A stretch of DNA of 64,000 nt from contig CM042994.1 in NCBI GenBank assembly GCA_023678885.1, positions 19,501,073 through 19,565,072 of the forward strand, read 5' to 3'. Below, piece by piece: positions 23,837 to 36,132 of this stretch. Source of the DNA: Pogostemon cablin. Taxonomy: Eukaryota > Streptophyta > Magnoliopsida > Lamiales > Lamiaceae. The notes under the pieces were generated by a model, which was not told the DNA's origin, did not search any database, and saw only the letters and a program-made list of their open reading frames with translations. Made by a program: the position numbers and the translations under genes. Position 1 is the first letter of the stretch; every line of letters begins with the position of its first letter.

Positions 23837-26800
23837 ATGTCGGTTAGACATCACATCTGCAGTTGGAAAAGGCACCATGTCTGTGGGTTTAATAACAAGA
23901 ATGGATCTCCAAAGAACAATGTAAAACATTTAAAGATGTATTTACCAAAGAAGAGGGGTTCCTTTTGTTGTTTGAATAATCAAGAAAATAGTCTTTGTTT
24001 ACCTTCCGAAACAGAATTACTCAATAGCAAAGTGATATACACAGTTGCTTCTGCCATGGGCCATAACAAGGTATGCAAAAATATCCATGTCTAGTTTCTG
24101 CATGCAAGATTTCTATTTGAAACTCCATAATCTTTTTATGTTCTGTACCTTGATTTTTCTGGTTATTCCTTTTAAGGCTGACTTGAATGTTGGACCCTAA
24201 TGTGCTAATTTTCAATTTTGTCAGCATATGAAAATATTATTTTGTATCTTATTGCCTGCTTCTTGGTACTTTACATTTGGCTGATTTTTTCTTAAACTCA
24301 GCTAACTAAAACTCTATTAATTCTTGACTTAGTCTTTCCTACTTCAAATGCTATTATTAAAAGGATTAAAAACAAAAAAATCAAGGCAGGTTTTGTTTTG
24401 AAACATATATTCTGAAAGTAGTAGCTTTAAGCCTTTAAGACGAGACATGCCAAGGACCGATAAACTTTAAAGAAAAAAATATTTCGATGAATTTTACTTC
24501 TGTAACTGAGTCCTTAGTATTTCCTTTCCAAATTTTTTTGTCTGCAGATTACTAGAGATCAAATTGTGACTAGTACAGAAAAATGACATGACCTATAACT
24601 GGTGTTCTGTTTAGCCAATAACTGCTTCTCTTTTGTTGAGCATATCTACGAATTGCTTGAGTCATAGAGAGGAATATTAGCACTGTCTATTTTATCTTCT
24701 AAATTAAAACAAAATCATGTGAATGTGGTTTTTTCTTCAAAAAAATTAGTATTTGATTACTTTTTCTCTCATTTGAATATTATCAGCTGGCGCACCCTGA
24801 ATGTAATTCCAGGGTTCCTGCCATCATTAATGCTCTTGCAAAGATGGAATTGGCGCCAGAGCTATGAAAGACTGATAATGCAGTGATTTCGAAAGTGGAG
24901 TTAAGCCAGATAGTTAGGCATGATTCTCTATTTTCCATGAATGAGACTAATATGATCCATAATCTTATGATTAAGCCACAACAGGATATTTCTGATGGGA
25001 ATGTGCTCTTTTGAAATTTAACATGGAAAAGAAATGGTGGAAATAATTATAGCCCACTTACAGATTTTTTGATTGAAAATTTTACATTAGACTTGCCATG
25101 ATTTCTTGTTGTTAACCAGGTCCACGTATCTCCAATATTTACTGAAAATCATATGTTCTTCAAACCATGATTTTGACATTGGCTCATTTAAAGTATTGAT
25201 CGCACCATATAACATGGCTTAGTTGTGCTGTGGAAAAGATTAAGGAACTTCCTTGAAAGTTATCATTGTTTAAACAACTACCATCTTATCTCTAATGTTG
25301 AGATGGTTAAATGCTCTTTTATTTTAGATTGTTCAGGAACTTTAAGAAATACTTCTATGCTAAAAAAAAAAAAAAAAATCTTGTCTCACTTTTGTTCTAG
25401 CATGTCGTTTTCTTGTTTTTTTCTTTTTTTATTGCAGGAATCAAATTCCATCAACATGACAACGAAGATGCCTAATTCTCAAAAATGCATTTGATTTTGT
25501 TCTTTTGCAAAGAAACCATTATTTATACTCTCTTGTCGACTATCCTACCTTCTAGTCCAGTTTCGTGGTGCAGAGATTATTGAACTTGGAAAATTCAAAC
25601 GTGCAACAGTTGAAGATATATCCAGTGTTCATGAAAGAGCTTATGTTTTAGGTCTTGAGCAGGTATGCCAACAGAAATACTCTGTTGCTGCTTGTCTTGT
25701 AAAATTGATTTGGACCTTATACATCTATCACATTACTTATTAGATTGATGAATGCGAAATAGTACTCCTTCAGTCCCAACTTTTAGTTCACACTTTTCAT
25801 TTTGGTCCGTCCCAAATTCAAGTTCACACTTCCATAAAAGGAAATGACACTCAACTAATATCCCCACAACAAACTTTAATTTCGAAATTGTCATCCCTTT
25901 ATAACACACATGACATACTTTACAATTTATTTATTACCCAAAAATACTAAATTATCTTCAAAGAAAGTCAAAAAACGACTTTTATTAATATCCGTGCAAA
26001 CAGTAAACGTGAAGTTGAAGTTGGAGCGCAGGGAGTATTACTTATTAGATTGATGAACATTAAATATATTTTTACTCTTTTGTATTACTTATTAGATTGA
26101 TGAACGTTAAGTATTACTTATTTCTTACATAAACCTTTTCATTTAGCCCTTATATATATGCTACATATATTCCGGAATTTATGTCATTATGTGATGCTTG
26201 TTACTATATTCTGCTCAGCAATGCATGATATTTGTTATTTATTCAATTTTGTATACCTCTCTTTCTTCCGTCATGCATGTGTTTCATCATTTATGATTTC
26301 TACCCGCTGATGTAACGTTCGTTTTTACAAATATATTAATACCAAAAAGGTAGCAAAAACTATATTTACAGAATTTAATGATCACTTATGGATAAGTTTT
26401 CCATTTTCATCGTATTATTCTTCACTGCAAAAATATAATCTTTGAAGATACTTGATGGTAAAGTTTGACACTTTGATTTTCAGTTGGTTTTCGTCTTCAA
26501 TCTTTTTATTTCAAACAGTGCAACTCCATAGTCTCAAATCTTAATTCTAACATTGTTATTGATGTGTTTCGTAGTATACACTTTATCATTCAATTTGATT
26601 TCTGTGGATCTTCTTGAATTTAATTGACTTTTAGGATCAGCTCTCTCTCAAGCTTTAATGCAAAGTGGCTTATAATTTCTATGAGATTGGCCCTATTTTA
26701 GTTGTATATACAAGTTTTGCAATAATTGTTTGAGGAAATGAGGTGGTTCAATGAATTATTCATGATTTGGATGGAGAATTACTTTCTTAATCAAAAAAAC

Positions 26801-28956
26801 GTGTTTGAGTTTGCAGAATATTTGATTTTGCTCATGTTTATACTTATTGCCTTGAATATCTTGTCTCTTGTTAAATTATTGAAATTAGAAAATTATTTAG
26901 AAAAAGCATATCACTGTTTCTTTTTTTGGAAAAAACATATCACATAATCACTCTACAGTTTACAATAAAATTTCAACATTTACAGCTCTGTTTCTCATGG
27001 CTTATGCTTTTAGCATGAGGCTTTCCAAAATTGGCTGTTGCGTTTTACATAAATTTTGGATAAGGATATGAAGTTTTCCTTTTTTAATATCAACCATATT
27101 ATTTTAATTGCTATACAATGTCATGATTTATCCGTAACTTCTTTGTGCTCCATAGGCAATAGACCAGATTTCGGAACAAGGTCCTATTTTGATTGAAGGC
27201 TCTGGACCAACTTATGCTACTTCCACGGTGAGAGAATTTTGAACTCTCATTGTAAGTTTCTAGCTATAAAAATTTTGAATTAATCAGATGTTTGGAACTA
27301 ATATTTTATATAGATTTGAGTGATACACAAAAGAAAAGTGTATAATGATTGGAGATGAGTAGCATTAACTCAAGGGTCAAAATGCTTTCTCTGTCTTCTT
27401 CTTCTAGCTGTCTGATACGTTTCTTAGGACAGGATACAAGATGCAATATAGTAATGTAACCATGACACAAAGTCCTTGCCTGCTCAATTCATACTCTTTT
27501 CTAGATTCTTCTGATTGGTTCTTGACTCACCATAGGTGAGTTGGATGTCTGGTCTTTCATGATATATACCATAAACTCGTCTGAACACTTTTTCTTTTTC
27601 TTTTTATTTTTGGAATTTCCTTTTTTACAGACATTCCAGGAGTCGCTACTGGCAGCTGGAGCTGGAATTTCATTGTTGGATGCAGTGGTGATGTCTCATT
27701 CTTGACTTTAGTCACTTAATAATTATCTTTCCTTTTGCTTTATTTTGCTTGAATTAGTTGAATATTTTTAATTATTAGCTACAAGAACTTATTTTTGATC
27801 GAAGGCTCTGGACCAACTTATGCAACTTATTAACTGATAATGCAGGTTGCGGCATCAAAAGTCAGGAAAGATCCTCCAGTTGGTTTTGCTTTGGTACGGC
27901 CACCAGGTCATCATGCTGTTCCAACTGGACCCATGGGATTTTGTGTGTTTGGAAATGTGGCTGAAGCTGCTCGCTACGCTCAGCGTGCGCATGGATTGAA
28001 GCGTGTATTTATCGTTGATTTTGATGTACACCACGGGAATGGAACCAATGATGCCTTCTACGATGATCCTGATGTATTTTTCCTTTCGACTCACCAAGTA
28101 AGCAATTCTATTTTTTTCCAGACTGTAAATCTCCATTCTTTGATACAGTATGTTGTTTGATGAAATCATTCTTGGGATATTTCTTTTTCACTACTTTCTA
28201 ATTGTAACTTTCCAATCTCAACTTTTGCTGCTGTGGAGTTGAAGCAATTGGCACATCTGATGAAAAGTTTTAATGCTGCTTTAGATATGCAGTGAAGTTT
28301 TAATTTTAAACGCATTCGTGTTTATCTCAATGTAGGATGGGAGCTATCCTGGAACTGGTAAAATACATCGAATAGGTAGAGGAGATGGCGAAGGATCCAC
28401 ACTGAATCTACCTTTACCTGGATTATCAGGTGATACAGCCATGCGCGATTTATTCGATGAAATTATTGCACCATGTGCTCAGAGATTCAAACCCGATATA
28501 ATTCTTGTTTCAGCAGGGTAAGAAGGTTCTATTTCTTACAGGGTGCTGTCTTCTCTAGGAACAAGCATATCATTTTTATTGTTGTTTCCCAAATCATTCT
28601 TCTTGACCAGTTGCATGAAATTAATGAATTTCTCCAGATACGATGCTCACGTGTTGGATCCTTTAGCAAACCTGCTATTCACTACTGGGACATACTACAT
28701 GCTAGCTCGTAACATTCAGCAACTCGCGAAAGATTTATGTGGTGGGCGATGTGTGTTTTTCTTGGAAGGAGGTTACAACCTCAGTTCTCTTTCTCATTCT
28801 GTTGCAGATTCTTTCCGCGCATTTCTTGGGGAACCTAGCCTGGCTTCGGAATTCGACGACCCTTCATTCTTATATAAAGAACCATCAGACGAGGTAAAGG
28901 AACAATTCAGAAAGTTAAGCAAATTCACTCTCTCCGAGAATCCCTCAACTTGCTAA
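23837..28956 (+). CDS. HDA14: Histone deacetylase 14 (HDA14), with a damaged splice donor
   Basis: Coding exons: 23837-24070, 24787-24861, 25561-25662, 27156-27227, 27631-27687, 27846-28097, 28336-28517, 28638-28956; about 430 aa if all are joined, close to Arabidopsis HDA14. The sequence carries class II-type deacetylase signatures: PPGHHAVP near residue 200, DFDVHHGNG near 240 (Zn-binding Asp and His), and GYDAH near 325 (Zn-binding Asp). The basic N-terminus fits the plastid targeting known for HDA14, which deacetylates lysines on plastid proteins. The defect: the exon ending at 24861 is followed by CTATGA instead of GTATGA, and the next exon joins only in phase 0 there. Without splicing, translation meets TGA two codons later, giving about 104 aa. 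All other introns are GT-AG. It is either a real allele defect, a non-canonical intron or a sequencing error. MITE insertion in intron 3. Confidence 0.85.
25765..26035. mobile_element. Stowaway-like MITE in an HDA14 intron
   Basis: Left end CTCCTTCAGTCCCAACTT and right end AAGTTGGAGCGCAGGGAG form inverted repeats, with TA on each side. The flanking phrase ATTACTTATTAGATTGATGAA occurs before the element (about 25731) and twice after it (about 26036 and 26089), so the neighbourhood has also been locally duplicated. Confidence 0.75.
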
Positions 28957-29289
28957 GTTTGATCATTTTTGAACATATGTGCTACTTGGCAATTGCGTTA
29001 TCATCATGTTGTATATTAATTTGAGCACAATAGGCTTCTGTGATACTGTCTTAGGATTGTAAGTAATAACTTTGTAATAAGTGATAGCTAATACGCACGT
29101 TTAATACACACGACACAATCAAAATAGTGCACGTCAGCACTTTCAATAAATTGTGTTGATTTATTCACGATGTGCAATCAGGCTGGGGTTTTGTTTGTTT
29201 CCGTTTCTGGATAAATAAAACAGTAGCTAATTTAATTATGGGAAAGATTAGTGTAAGATCATATGTAAGTCCGACAAAAAAAAATGATA
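28957..29289 (+). other. HDA14 3' flank
   Basis: The stretch after the stop codon contains an AATAAA-type signal near 29145 (TTTCAATAAATTGTG). No other gene is seen before the hAT-like element at 29298. Confidence 0.35.
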
Positions 29290-29297
29290 ACTTTTAT

Positions 29298-29849
29298 TAG
29301 AGCTGTCAAAATTGGTTGGTAGGGCGGTTTAGCCCACAACCCATCACAACCCACCTTAAGATGAGCCCAAGTGGAGCGGGCTACTGGTGGGGCGGGCCGC
29401 GGGTTAGCCCACACACTTTACCCCCTATTCACCTATAACCTACTCACCTATCACCCAACCCCCACTCATCCCCCAAATTTTTTTTTTTTAAAAAACATTT
29501 TAGATTTTAATATTTAAATAATAAAAATATTATCACCCAACCCTACCCCTTACCCACCCCCACGACCCACCCACCTTCCAATTTTTTTTTTAAATTTTAG
29601 ATTTTAATATTTAAATAAAAATATTATCGGCAACCCTACCCACCCCACCCCACCCCCACCCAACCCCCAATTTTTTTTAAAAATTTTTTAGATTTTAATA
29701 TTCAAATAATAAAAATATTATCACCCAACTCTACCCCACACTTTAGTGGGTTTGAAGTGGGGCGGGTTAATTTTGGGTTGAGAAATTGGTGGGTTAAGGT
29801 GTGTTGGGGCGGGTTGGCCCAGCGGACTCAACCCATTTTGACAGCTCTA
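29298..29849. mobile_element. hAT-like MITE, 552 bp
   Basis: TAGAGCTGTCAAAAT at the left and ATTTTGACAGCTCTA at the right are perfect 15-bp inverted repeats, flanked by the exact 8-bp duplication ACTTTTAT (29290-29297 and 29850-29857). The interior has repeated CCCACCC/GGGCGGG stretches and three copies of a TTTAGATTTTAATATT motif. It is non-coding. The 8-bp duplication and length mark a deletion derivative of an hAT transposon. Confidence 0.88.
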
Positions 29850-30273
29850 ACTTTTATAATAAAAAATGATACTCAATTAATGAAAAGAGATAATAGTATT
29901 TTATGAACAATTTATAGTATAAATGAGATGTAGTTAAAGTGATAATATTTTACAGTAAAAGTGATAACTAATTTAGAAAGTGTAAATTGTATCATGTGAA
30001 ATAATGTCACTTGCCCTTTTACTAAAGATTTGTTGGTGATACGGAGAAAATTGGGGTATGTTTGTTTTATGTTTAAAAGACCTACCCCGCTACAACATAT
30101 ACTTTTAGGCGCCAAATTCCGTTTAGCTTTGTTTGTTTTTGGTTATATAGTTCAAATTTAAATTTCTAAAAGTAACGGCTATTTACACTCCCTAAATTAC
30201 TATATGTAACTCTAATAATATATAATTTAAATTATTTTTAATTAATAAAACATAATTACCGTTATAAATCATA

Positions 30274-30551
30274 CTTCCTCCGTCCCATAATCGTTGTCAT
30301 AGTTACTGTAGACACAGAGTTTAAGAAAAGTTGCTTTTTGACCAACTTTATTGACTTTTTAGGGGTATTGTGGTATTTTTAAGTAATAAATAAATTATAA
30401 AGTATGTTATGTGTGTTAGGTGAGAATGATATTTTTGAAATTAAGATAACTTTTGAGGTTGTTGGTTGAGGTGAAATTTCCATTTTTGGGGTGTGACAGT
30501 TATTGTGGGACGAAAATGGAAAGTAAGACAGTTATTATGGGACGGAGGGAG
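30274..30551. mobile_element. Stowaway-like MITE nested in the left arm
   Basis: CTTCCTCCGTCCCATAAT at the left and ATTATGGGACGGAGGGAG at the right are inverted repeats flanked by TA (30272-30273 and 30552-30553). The opposite arm of the host element lacks this segment, which proves the insertion and gives its exact extent. Confidence 0.88.
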
Positions 30552-30805
30552 TATATTTATTCGGTTGTTGCAACAGAACATAATCAGAATTCATCAATCT
30601 TATCTGTTCGGTTGCAACAACTAAACAGAATTAGAATTGTGCTCTAAAAACCCTCTTCAACTCCACCCCACCTCCAACGTCGACTGCGTGAACCTTTCCA
30701 CCGCAGTAGGGGCAGTTACCCTGCGTCTGCTGCCTCTGGACCTACATCTCCTCCGTGTTGCATCCCAACAAGCACATACTATGTATACTTCTCTTTCAGA
30801 AAATG

Positions 30806-31240
30806 GGTACACGTGGATCGTATTCCTGCTCACTGCATCGATCAGGTTGTAGCTCAGCCTCTTGTCTGGATTTCACCTCCCTGACTCTATCCTGCAGTCA
30901 CAACAATCTCATCATCAAATCTTAATCTATCTTGCTTGTTTGGAGTAAATTCTTAATTAGTGGAATAGTACTTACGCGACAGCGAAGAAAGTGTAGCCAG
31001 ACAAGTGCAAGACTGCACACTCTTCTCGTGGTTCTCGAATATGATCTCAATGTAGTTATGGAAAGTGGTGTTCACAACGTTGGGAGCAAGAATGTTCTTG
31101 TTTCCAGCATCCTTCGGCTCCAGTGGGTTGTCCAAGATGATATCGTACTTGAAAACCTTGTCGGCTATCCCAAAGTACTCCGCCAACTTCAACGGCGTCT
31201 CCGGATCAATGTGAGAAACTTCATTAATGGCGTATATATA
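30806..31240 (-). pseudogene. Captured multicopper oxidase (SKU5-similar, SKS) fragment
   Basis: On the minus strand, exon A (about 31240-30976) encodes HIDPETPLKLAEYFGIADKV, FKYD, APNVVN and IFENHEKSVQS, phrases typical of plant SKS multicopper oxidases (ascorbate-oxidase-like extracellular proteins). A base is missing where the conserved Trp-His should follow QS, shifting the frame; the match resumes as GYTFFAVA. A GTAAGT donor at 30975 and a CTGCAG acceptor at 30892 define a retained intron, so the fragment came from genomic DNA and not from cDNA. Exon B (30891-30806) reads DKRLSYNLIDAVSRNTIHVY after an in-frame TGA at the position of a conserved Trp. The copper-binding C-terminal His cluster is absent. 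It is non-coding today. Confidence 0.8.
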
Positions 31241-31296
31241 GCATGTGGGAAACTCCATTTATGGCATCTCATTTTCTAAAAGAGAGGTATACATAG

Positions 31297-31510
31297 TGTT
31301 GAAATTGAGATTGAAATGTGGAAAAGAAGATTTCATTGATCTTGTGTTGTTGTGTTATTTTTATATATTCAAATACAATCCTATTTATAGGCATATGAGG
31401 AAACTAGCCAGTACACATAAGGTAAAAAATAGTTGTTGGAACCTAAGAACTATAAGAACAATTAATGATGGAAGATGGAGGGTGAGAGAGAGCAATAAAT
31501 TATTTCAACA
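31297..31510 (-). repeat. Copia 3' LTR
   Basis: A 214-bp repeat nearly identical to 36133-36346. In element orientation this is the 3' LTR, preceded by the polypurine tract at 31511-31519. Confidence 0.95.
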
Positions 31511-34500
31511 CTCCCCCTCAAGTGTAGGGATGAATGGGTTGATCACCCCTAACTTGTCGTATTTATGTTTTGATTTGTCTAGGGCTTTGGTGAATATATC
31601 TGCGAGTTGATCCTTGCTTCCAATATACGGTGTTTGAATCATTCCACCTTGAACTTTGTCTCGAATGAAATGACAATCCACCTCAATGTGCTTCGTACGC
31701 TCGTGGAACACCGGGTTTGATGCTATGTGACGTGCAGCATTGTTATCACAATACATCTGAATTGCTCCTTTGGTTTGAATATTCATATCCTCGAGTAATT
31801 GTTTTATCAAGGTAAGTTCACTAGCAGTTGATGCCATTGCCCTGTATTCAGCTTCGGCACTTGATCGAGCCACCACGTTTTGCCTTTTGCTTTTCTAGGT
31901 TACTAGATTTCCTCCAACCATAGTGCAAAAACTGGTAGTAGATCGTCGATCGAAGCTTCCTGCCTAATCTGCGTCTATGTAGCCTTCAATGCTTACATTG
32001 TTGTTGTTTTTTATCCAAATTCCTTGTCCCGAAGTTGACTTTAGATATCGAAGGATCCGATCAATAGCAGCTAAATGAGTAGTCGAGGTGCCTGTATGAA
32101 TTGACTAATAACACTCACCGGAAAAGCAATGTCAGGACGAGTAACTGTTAAGTAAATAAGTTTTTCTATAAGTCTTTGGTACATGCCCACATCTTGAAGT
32201 GGAGATCCATCTCCTGAGTTGAGTTTAACATTGGTTTCCATAGGAGTAATAGCAGGCTTAATACCAAGTTTACCTGTTTCCTTGAGTAAATCAAGAGTGT
32301 ACTTTCTTTGAAAAAGGAATAATCCTTTTTTAGAGTGAGCTATTTTAATTCCCAAAAAATATTTAAGAATAACAAGGTCCTTGATATCAAAAGTTTGTTT
32401 AAGGAAATTTTTGACTTAATGAATTTTTGTTTCCTTATCACCGGTAATAATAATATCATCAACATAGACTAAAACAATAATTGATGAGTTTGGAGAAGTG
32501 CGATAAAATAATGATGAATCAGCGAAACATTTTTGAAAATTTTGAGAGAGTAAGCATGACTAAGTTTAGAATACCAAGCTCTAGGAGATTGTTTAAGACC
32601 ATAAATAGACTTGTGAAGTTTGCAAACAAGAGAATGATCCGAATTTTTAAGACCTTGAGGAAGAGTCATGTACACTTCTTCTTCAAAATTTCCTTGTAAA
32701 AAGACATTTTTAACATCCATTTGATGAAAAGACCAATTTTTATTAGTGCCTATAGAAAGAAGGATTCTTACGGTGCTCATTTTAGCGACGGGTGCGAATG
32801 TTTCTTCATAGTCAATTTCATAAGTTTGGGTGAAGCCTTTAGCAACAAGGCGAGCTTTATATCTTTCGATTTTTTCCAAACTATCGAATTTTACTTTATA
32901 GATCCATTTACATCCGACTGCCTTTTTCCCTTTAGGGAGATGAATAAGAGACCAAGTATTATTTTTCTCAAGAGCATTTATTTCTTCTTCCATTGCTTTA
33001 CGCCAAGTAGGACAACAATTAGCCTCTTCGAAGCTTTTAGGTTCAGATTGATTTATGCAATTTAAAAATGCATGATGCTCTTTTGAAATGTTGGAATAAG
33101 ATAAGAAGTTTTGGATATGATATGATACCGAATAAGTGACATAGTCTCTTAGTTTGGTAGGCTGCCGAGTTTGTCGATGAGATCTCCGAGGTGAATTAGC
33201 TCGAGTTGGGTTTTGGTTTTGATCTCCCCCTATCGGAGCATTTTCTTCGAATGGGACGTGATCTCCCCCTGTCGGAGCATTTTCTTCGACTATGTTTTCA
33301 TCATCCTCGAGAGGAATCATATTGATCAAATCATTATGATGATCCTGAGAAGGAATAAGATCAGTAGGAGCTGAAATAGAAAAAATAAAGTCGTTAGTAT
33401 CAATAGAGGAGTTATCAATAGAGTAATAAGGATCATTTTCATTGAAGGTAACATCTCTTGAAATATAGAGTTTTTTATTAATAGGATCATAACACTTGTA
33501 ACCTTTTTGAGGTACTAAGTAGCCAAGAAAAATAGCTTTGACCGAAGAAGGACTGAGTTTATCGGTACGGTTAATGTGAACAAAACACGTACATCCAAAA
33601 GTGCGTAAGTGGTCAAGACCGACATCCCTTTTAAAAAGAATTTTGTGGGGACTAAGGTTATTGAGATTAGGGGAAGGTCGACGATTGATAAGGTAATTGG
33701 CGGTTAGAAGAGCATCTGACCAGAAATATTTTGGAACATTATTTTGAAAAAGATGAGAACGAGTGACTTCTAGAAGATGACGGTATTTCCGCTCCGCGAC
33801 CCCATTTTGAGCGGGTGTGTAGGGACACGAAGTTTGATGAATAATTTCATTATTTTTTGTAAAATTTTGAAAATTTAAGTTTATAAATTCAGTTCCATTA
33901 TCCGTTCGAAAAATTTTGATGGACTTATTGAACTGATTTTTGACGTAGGCGAAAATTCTTGAAATTTTGCGAAAACTTCGCTTTTATTTTTAAGTAAAAA
34001 TATCCAAGTATGCTTTGAAAAATCATCTATAAAGTTAACATAATATCTAAAACCATTATAAGATGTAGTTGGGGCGGGACCCCAAACATCCGAGTGGATC
34101 AAATCAAAAATAGATTTTGAATTAGAAGAGGAATTTGTGTAAGGAAGACGTGTGTGTTTAGATAAAGAACAAATATCACACTTATCATGATATAACGAAT
34201 TAGGAAATATTTTGTTGAAAACTGAATTGGACGGATGTCCAAGTTGTTTATGCCAAAGGGACATATCAACAGCATTTAAAACAATACTAGGGAAGTTAAT
34301 TAGGTATAAATTATTGATACGAACTCCTTTACCAATCGTTCGTCCCGTCAATCTTTCCTGAAATACAACATCAATGTCAGTAAATATAACTTGACAATTT
34401 AATTCCATGGTGATCTTACTAACGGATAACAAATTCAAAGTAAAAGATGGTAAATAAAGGATATTGTCGATCTTTTTAGAAAAAAGATAACTTGATCCTT

Positions 34501-34672
34501 TTCCACGGTTTTGAACGGAAGTGTTATTAGTTACTTTAACATTTTGAGAGTTGTCTAAAATTAGGGAGTTTTCTAGAAAAATTGAACGATTTTCGATCAT
34601 ATGATCGGTTGCTCCGGAGTCAACCACCCAAGCTTTAGAGAAATCAATTAAATTATTATTTGATGAAAACAT
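31505..34672 (-). pseudogene. Copia pol remnant (protease, integrase, reverse transcriptase, RNase H)
   Basis: The part at 34672-33881 holds the aspartic protease motif VDSGATDHM, then the GAG-pre-integrase LWHKQLGHPS with a Cys pair (CDICSLSKH), and the integrase core start (SDVWGPAPT, FIDDFS). A frameshift near 33960 interrupts the integrase. 33329-32469 holds the linker and the reverse transcriptase (KWIYKVKFD, YKARLVAKGFTQ, VKNVFLQG, LHKSIYGLKQSPRAWY). Another frameshift near 32560 precedes the catalytic YVDD, encoded at about 32466. 32355-32071 continues the polymerase. 31876-31505 is RNase H (SSAEAEYRAMA, MYCDNNAARHIA, KHIEVDCHF). Several stops and shifts make the polyprotein untranslatable as a whole. 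Confidence 0.92.
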
Positions 34673-36120
34673 GCTAGAGTAATTAAAGGATTTTGTGTTT
34701 AAAAAATTTGAGTTTTGAAAAAAGGAAAAATGAGTGGGCTTTTATTAAAATTGGATTTTAAAATATTTGGGCCCAGGGATTTATTTTTAGATAAAAGTGA
34801 ATTTTGATGGGTAGGAGAAATAAGACCTGCATCCACTTTGTAGTGGATTGGGAGGAATTTTGGGCTTGGAGTACTTGGGCCACTTTTGCCACCAAAGAAG
34901 AAAAAAGATCTGGGCTTAAGTGTTGAGGAACGCCTGCACAGCTTACAACTTTCATCGTACTGTGCTCTCCAAAGAGCAACTCCCGGGTGGGGGTGCCGAA
35001 CGCTTTCCTTTATGTTGCAGTTCCTACTCTTCAAGTAGTAGCTTTCTCTTTCCTACTGTTGCTAAAGTGGATGTAGCGAGATCTCAAGCATGAAAGATCA
35101 AGAAAGGAAAGAAAGCTTAGCCAACCACTACATATCACCCGCTCACTGACCTCAAAGTAAGAGAGCCTGACCCATTTTCTTTTGATATGTTCGACAGATG
35201 ATTTGCAGAACATCCGCCTCTCACTTCATGCCCTAATTGACTTTCTGCTGCTGCAAACCCACGGTGGTAGTTGCTGCCTTTTCCCGTTCTCCCATGGTCG
35301 GATTCGGACGATCGCTGCAATGGTGTAGGCGGCTCGTTGGTCTCGCGAAGCATGGTCGGGAGAATCGTGACGGCGGTAGAGTTCAGAACGGGCAGCGGCG
35401 GCTCAAACAGATCTCGTTCCCGATAGGGTCGACGGTGACTAGCAGCCGGTGGCGTCGAACAGCTGCGGTCGAGGTTCTCCTCTTCAGCTCCCGCGCAGCG
35501 GACAGTGCAGCGGCGGTGGGAGGGCTGACCTTGGGCGGTCGGCGATAGAAAAGCCCACCCAATCGAAGATCGTGTAGAAGGTGCTGTAGAAGCACGGCCC
35601 AAGCAAGGCGGCGCGGCCGCAGATCTGACACATTTCCGACGGTCAGCGTGGCGATCAGCGAACGGATCGAGATTCCACCAGCGGCGAGTAGCGGCAGTGG
35701 TTCTCCTCTCCAGCGGCTGCGTAGCAGATCGACAGCGAGCACCAACAATTGTGGATGGCAGAGGCGGCGCTTCGCGTTTCCGACGGTCTGCTGGTGACGT
35801 GGGGCAGGTAGTTTTTCTCAAATTGGTCTCGGCCAGAAATAGTATGAGGAGTAGGGCTTACTGCTCACTCCTATTCAGAGAAGGATTCAACCTTCTTTAG
35901 AGCAGTACACACCTTATTAGGGTGTAATTGAAGTCTATGAACAAACTTTGATTGAATAATGAAAAGGTTGAACCTCTTTTGAATTGAGATGCCTTTAATG
36001 GTGTTTTGCAATATGCAAAGAAGAAGAGGTTGAACTTCTTTTGAATTGAGACACCTTAAATGGTGTTTTGCAGAATGCTCGAATAGATTGAAGTAAGGGT
36101 TAAGAGTCAGGATTAATCAT
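34673..36120 (-). other. Leader region of the copia element, gag not recognisable, with GC-rich block
   Basis: Where gag should lie, no gag domain and no CCHC zinc knuckle are visible. Positions about 35150-35830 are strongly GC-rich and unlike the AT-rich rest of the element. Their overlapping open frames on both strands (228 and 121 codons minus, 103 plus) are probably compositional. Positions 34985-35130 contain another block of distinct composition. Gag appears to have been lost or replaced by foreign sequence, so the element depended on others for packaging. The origin is unknown. Confidence 0.5.
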
Positions 36121-36132
36121 GCTCTGATACCA
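36121..36132 (-). other. Copia primer-binding site
   Basis: TGGTATCAGAGC on the minus strand directly follows the 5' LTR. It is complementary to the 3' end of initiator methionine tRNA, the standard primer of plant copia elements. Confidence 0.9.

Noticed and set aside
27840..28160. Reading the 106-codon frame at 27840-28160 as a separate short gene
   Set aside because: Its conserved part ends exactly at a GTAAGC donor (28097) and continues in the next HDA14 exon; it is an internal exon.
35135..35821. 228-codon minus-strand frame in the copia element as a gag gene
   Set aside because: It is Arg/Pro/Ser-rich, overlaps long frames on the other strand, and shows no gag or zinc-knuckle motif; the length is explained by GC-rich composition.
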